A stretch of 64,000 nt of DNA from Daphnia carinata. Lineage: Eukaryota > Arthropoda > Branchiopoda > Diplostraca > Daphniidae. The position numbers and the translations under genes were made by a program. The notes beneath the pieces were generated by a model. The model was not told the origin of the DNA and searched no databases. It saw only the letters and a list, made by a program, of their open reading frames with translations. Positions 60,893-64,000 of the stretch are shown here, piece by piece. The DNA lies in the NCBI RefSeq assembly GCF_022539665.2, contig NC_081335.1, forward strand, positions 2,542,001 through 2,606,000, given 5' to 3'. Within the stretch, counting starts at the first letter, position 1. Every line of letters starts with the position of its first letter.

Positions 60893-63538
60893 TTATTTCC
60901 AGCCAGGTACTTTGCCCGATTGTTCGTTTGCTGCGGAAAGCCATTTTTCTAGTGGCTTGAAATATTCGCGGATGGCGGAAGCATCCATTTTCTCTTGTCC
61001 TGTCATTACTTTCATGACTTCGGGCCACGGTTTCGACGAACCCATAGAGAGACCAGCGCTATGTTCGTAATATAAAATTTCAAGAACTTTAAATACTTTT
61101 GTACAAAGAGAGCTTTTAATTTCAAACTTACGCCAGTTTCGAACCAGCGGCTTTGCTCCTGTAGATATCACAGTTGTGTAACGGCTTGTTTGGATCTAGG
61201 GGATCATATTGTCCAGCTTCAATGCACAATGAACGATGAAATTGAAACTGGATAATTGTGCTCACAAAGTATCTGTCGAATCCAGAATGGCGAAAATTAA
61301 ATTCTGAAAAGTTTTGTTTTAAACCTCAAAATTATACCGTAGATATTCGACATTGGCAGGGACATGAAACTTCGCAGCGGCATCAAAATTTGCTTCTGAT
61401 CGCGCATTAGGTGGTTTGATTCCCTGGTATTCTTTCCTTTAAAAAAAAAAAAGGAGTTAGATTTTATGCATTAAAGAAGATGCATTTTTGTTAATTTGCC
61501 ATCGTACCGTAGCTTCCACCAATGCGTGTTGTACTGAGGTTCATCAACCGTTCCATCGTAAATATCCCACCGATATTTGTCAATTAAGTAGGCAAAAGGT
61601 AAAAAGGCAATTTTTTCGAGGGCCATAGAAAAGAGGAAGTTGATGGAAGTCTCGTAATCGTCAATGGGAATAGACTCGTCGAGTAATCTAATTTCTTTCA
61701 AATGTTTGGGCGTAATGACGGATAGGGCTAAAGTGTCCCCCACTGCTTCGTGAAATCCTATTACAATTTCGTTGACCCTTTAGCCTTTTTAGAAACAAAA
61801 ATAGGCATTTGATTTCTACCTGGATTTGCTCCATTGCGATAAAGGATTGGCTGATCTTTGTAGAGTAGATCGTATTGGATGTGTCCCATTTCGTGCTGTT
61901 GGTATTCAATTATTAGCGTCTCAATTGAAACTGTATTCGTTGTATTAAAATACTTACATGTACTACGACGAGATCGTTTGCCGTAACTCTTGTACATTGC
62001 TTGATTCTAATCAATGGAAAACAACGTAGAGATTATTTTTTGCAAAATTCTATTAAAAATAACATTTACCGGAAGTCTTTCTTGTTGCAAAAATCCCATG
62101 CTGAAGCGTGACAAACTACTTCACGATTATCAGGTTTCTCAATCATAGATTCTTTCCAGAACTCGTCTGGCATTGGGATCAATCCCAACGAAGTGAAAAA
62201 CTCGTCAGAAACTTGAAACATTTTGAGTGGTGTGTATCCCTGGTGATCCAAAGTTTAACAATCGATTAATATTTCAACGTGTTAAATTTTGTATCCAGCA
62301 TACTTGTTCAATCATTTGTTCGGTGACGTCGATAGACGCTTTGGTCGGATAGGGAGTCATGAGAGAATAAATATTTTTCCACGATTGAGCCCACATGTTT
62401 CCTGTTTAAATTCAAATTTGAGAAATGGCGCACGCTAAAGCTCTAAAGTATTAACAAATACCAAGCAAATGAGCGGGTATAAGTCCGTCACCAGAAAACT
62501 GATCCCCGTACACGTTGCGCAGTTGAGCCCTGACGTAAGCGTGAATTTGTTGATAGAGGGGCTTAAGAGTTTGCCAAAGTTCCTCAACGTCGTCTTTGAA
62601 AGTTTCTGATTCGTAACTATGCAACCATAGAGCTCCGGTGTCATTGAAATCTATAAGTAATCGAGTGAGTTAGTTGATGTTCTTTATGCACAGCAAAGAG
62701 AAACGATCGGCTTTATACTCAACTGTTTAATTTAGCAGCTTGATTGCTTATTTCGACAAACTCTTTGTATTTGTGCTTTATTGGGCCACCGCTTTTGTCG
62801 TGCCATTCTGTCCAAACGTGACGTAATTCTTTTTCATTGCGGCTTTCTGCCATGATTTTGGTCAGTTCTATTGTTGGAATGAACGTGAACTTAATGCTTC
62901 GACGTCAGGTCTTATAAAAATTACCTGGTTCGAGGGAAAGGTTGCACGTTTCTTTATTTTTGAAGGAACATATTTTAGTAGTACTGTAATGCTTTGTCAT
63001 ATCAGTTTCCAATTGCGCGTACTTAAAAATTGTTTGAAATGTTGTAGTTTTATGTCACTTGGTATCGAATAGTTTTTTTGAAGTTTACCTTTTTGTATTG
63101 GTCGTCAGGAAGTGCTGGTGCTCCGAGAACTGTGATTTGCTTAAATTTTCTAACGAGATCTGGATCTTTGAATTCCCTCCACAACGGAAATGCTGTGGTG
63201 GCGTTTTGCCAAATTTCCTTTGAAAATTTAGCAAAGTTCAAACTGACTTCTAATTTCACCTTTTCATTTTCATCGTTAATGTCAGTAGCGTAGGCCCATT
63301 CGGCAACACTCGATTCGTAACATTTTTGCGACGATGATCGATCCAATTCCGCCAAATAAGAACGAGCTTCGGACTCTAAATCATTTTTCGATTTCCTGCG
63401 ACACACATTGTGGTGGGGGCTTTAATTAATCGTTTTGAATATACAATTCGGAATAGTATACCTTAATGATGGTAGGTTCCAAGCATTAGTGATGCAAATT
63501 AAAAGAGGGGCCACAATAGCGAGCGTCCAAATTTTCAT
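60893..63538 (-). CDS. ACE: angiotensin-converting enzyme (peptidyl-dipeptidase A), secreted, single domain
   Basis: Thirteen minus-strand exons (63538-63462, 63396-63089, 63021-62935, 62867-62724, 62650-62462, 62401-62304, 62239-62070, 62006-61958, 61895-61820, 61757-61508, 61436-61338, 61272-61132, 61058-60893) give 617 residues. The enzyme is a zinc peptidase that removes C-terminal dipeptides from peptides. A signal peptide ([19 protein letters not shown]) is followed by one gluzincin M2 domain. The zinc site HEMGH and the third ligand in GFHEAVGD are intact, so activity is expected. Other family marks are [11 protein letters not shown]-like and WDFCNKKDF, and [12 protein letters not shown] near the end. 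There is no C-terminal membrane anchor, so it is soluble like Drosophila AnCE. In arthropods ACE is linked to reproduction, moulting and peptide hormone processing. Confidence 0.95.
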
Positions 63539-63593
63539 GTTAGCGATTGTTCCGCAGAACAGAAACTACAACTCGGCAAAGCTCGTCCGTCCA

Positions 63594-63599
63594 CTTATA
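63594..63599 (-). promoter_or_regulatory. TATA-like box of the ACE gene
   Basis: TATAAG on the minus strand 56 bases before the ATG at 63538, leaving room for a short 5' UTR. Confidence 0.45.
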
Positions 63600-64000
63600 C
63601 CTTTGGGATGAAACGGTACAACGTAGGATAAGCACGTTGACCTTTTTATATTTTTATTTATACTTTTTGTTTTTATTTTGTTCCCTTTTACAGCCCCATA
63701 TAAATTTGTTTTGGGTTTGCCATCCGCTTTTTCTTTAAAAATTGATAACATCATTTAACGGTAAAAAAACCAGTTAGAACTCATCTATTTCCTTCTTGAA
63801 AAAGCTTGATGCTGTATGACTCAGTATTTGAAAACCCGCCTCCTGGTACTTGAATTACTGACGAGTTTTATTCGCGTTTTTTTTTGTAAAATTAAATGTG
63901 TTTCAGATTTTACACCTCTCTTATTTCATTTTTGATTTTATATCATGAGAGGTCAGTGATCTGCCCAATTCCAGCTCTTTTGTTATTGAACGGTTTTTGA
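63600..64000. other. upstream flank of the ACE gene
   Basis: AT-rich; no gene seen up to the window end. Confidence 0.4.

Noticed and set aside
1-64000. Search for transposons, viral remnants or horizontally acquired genes
   Set aside because: No transposase, reverse transcriptase, capsid or terminal-repeat pattern was recognised by reading. A repeat-library search could still find degraded copies.

Overview
The window looks like nuclear DNA of a small crustacean, most likely a cladoceran of the Daphnia type. Genes are packed on both strands, most introns are 55 to 75 bp with ordinary GT-AG borders, and the recognisable proteins are animal ones (cubilin, STAT, angiotensin-converting enzyme, translin-associated factor X, aminopeptidase P, DC-STAMP family). 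The organism is an inference from gene content and intron size. Exon models were built by hand from open frames, splice signals and phase continuity; most total to an intact frame.

Layout, left to right. 962-3123 (+) is a DC-STAMP-domain membrane protein. 3727-4383 (+) is a small secreted protein that I do not recognise. 5176-5265 and 5588-5678 (+) are two tRNA-His genes, each split by a short intron after position 37. 6775-10154 and 12349-15723 (+) are tandem secreted proteins with inter-alpha-trypsin-inhibitor heavy chain architecture (VIT plus vWA) and a C-terminal clip-like six-cysteine module; a central tract of about 2 kb, introns included, is almost identical between them. 16598-19732 (+) is an Xaa-Pro aminopeptidase. 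20506-23991 (+) is a YLPM1/ZAP3-like protein, tail to tail with translin-associated factor X (24121-25196, -). 26603-42743 (+) is a full cubilin with eight EGF-like and 27 CUB domains. 43073-44742 (-) is an NNMT/PNMT/INMT-type methyltransferase. 47284-52518 (+) is a STAT factor whose last intron is GC-AG. 54613-55079 (-) is a predicted secreted protein of unknown role. 55843-58146 (-) is an intronless FEM1-like ankyrin protein carrying two 21-bp coding minisatellites. 60893-63538 (-) is a secreted single-domain ACE.

The genes do not form one pathway. Several products are extracellular or membrane-exposed (ITIH-like pair, aminopeptidase P, cubilin, ACE, two small secreted proteins). The most unusual points are the intron-bearing tRNA-His pair with GNRA-capped hairpins over the splice site, the VIT-vWA-clip architecture, and the homogenised block between the tandem copies. 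I saw no CRISPR array, complete transposon, rRNA or viral gene.
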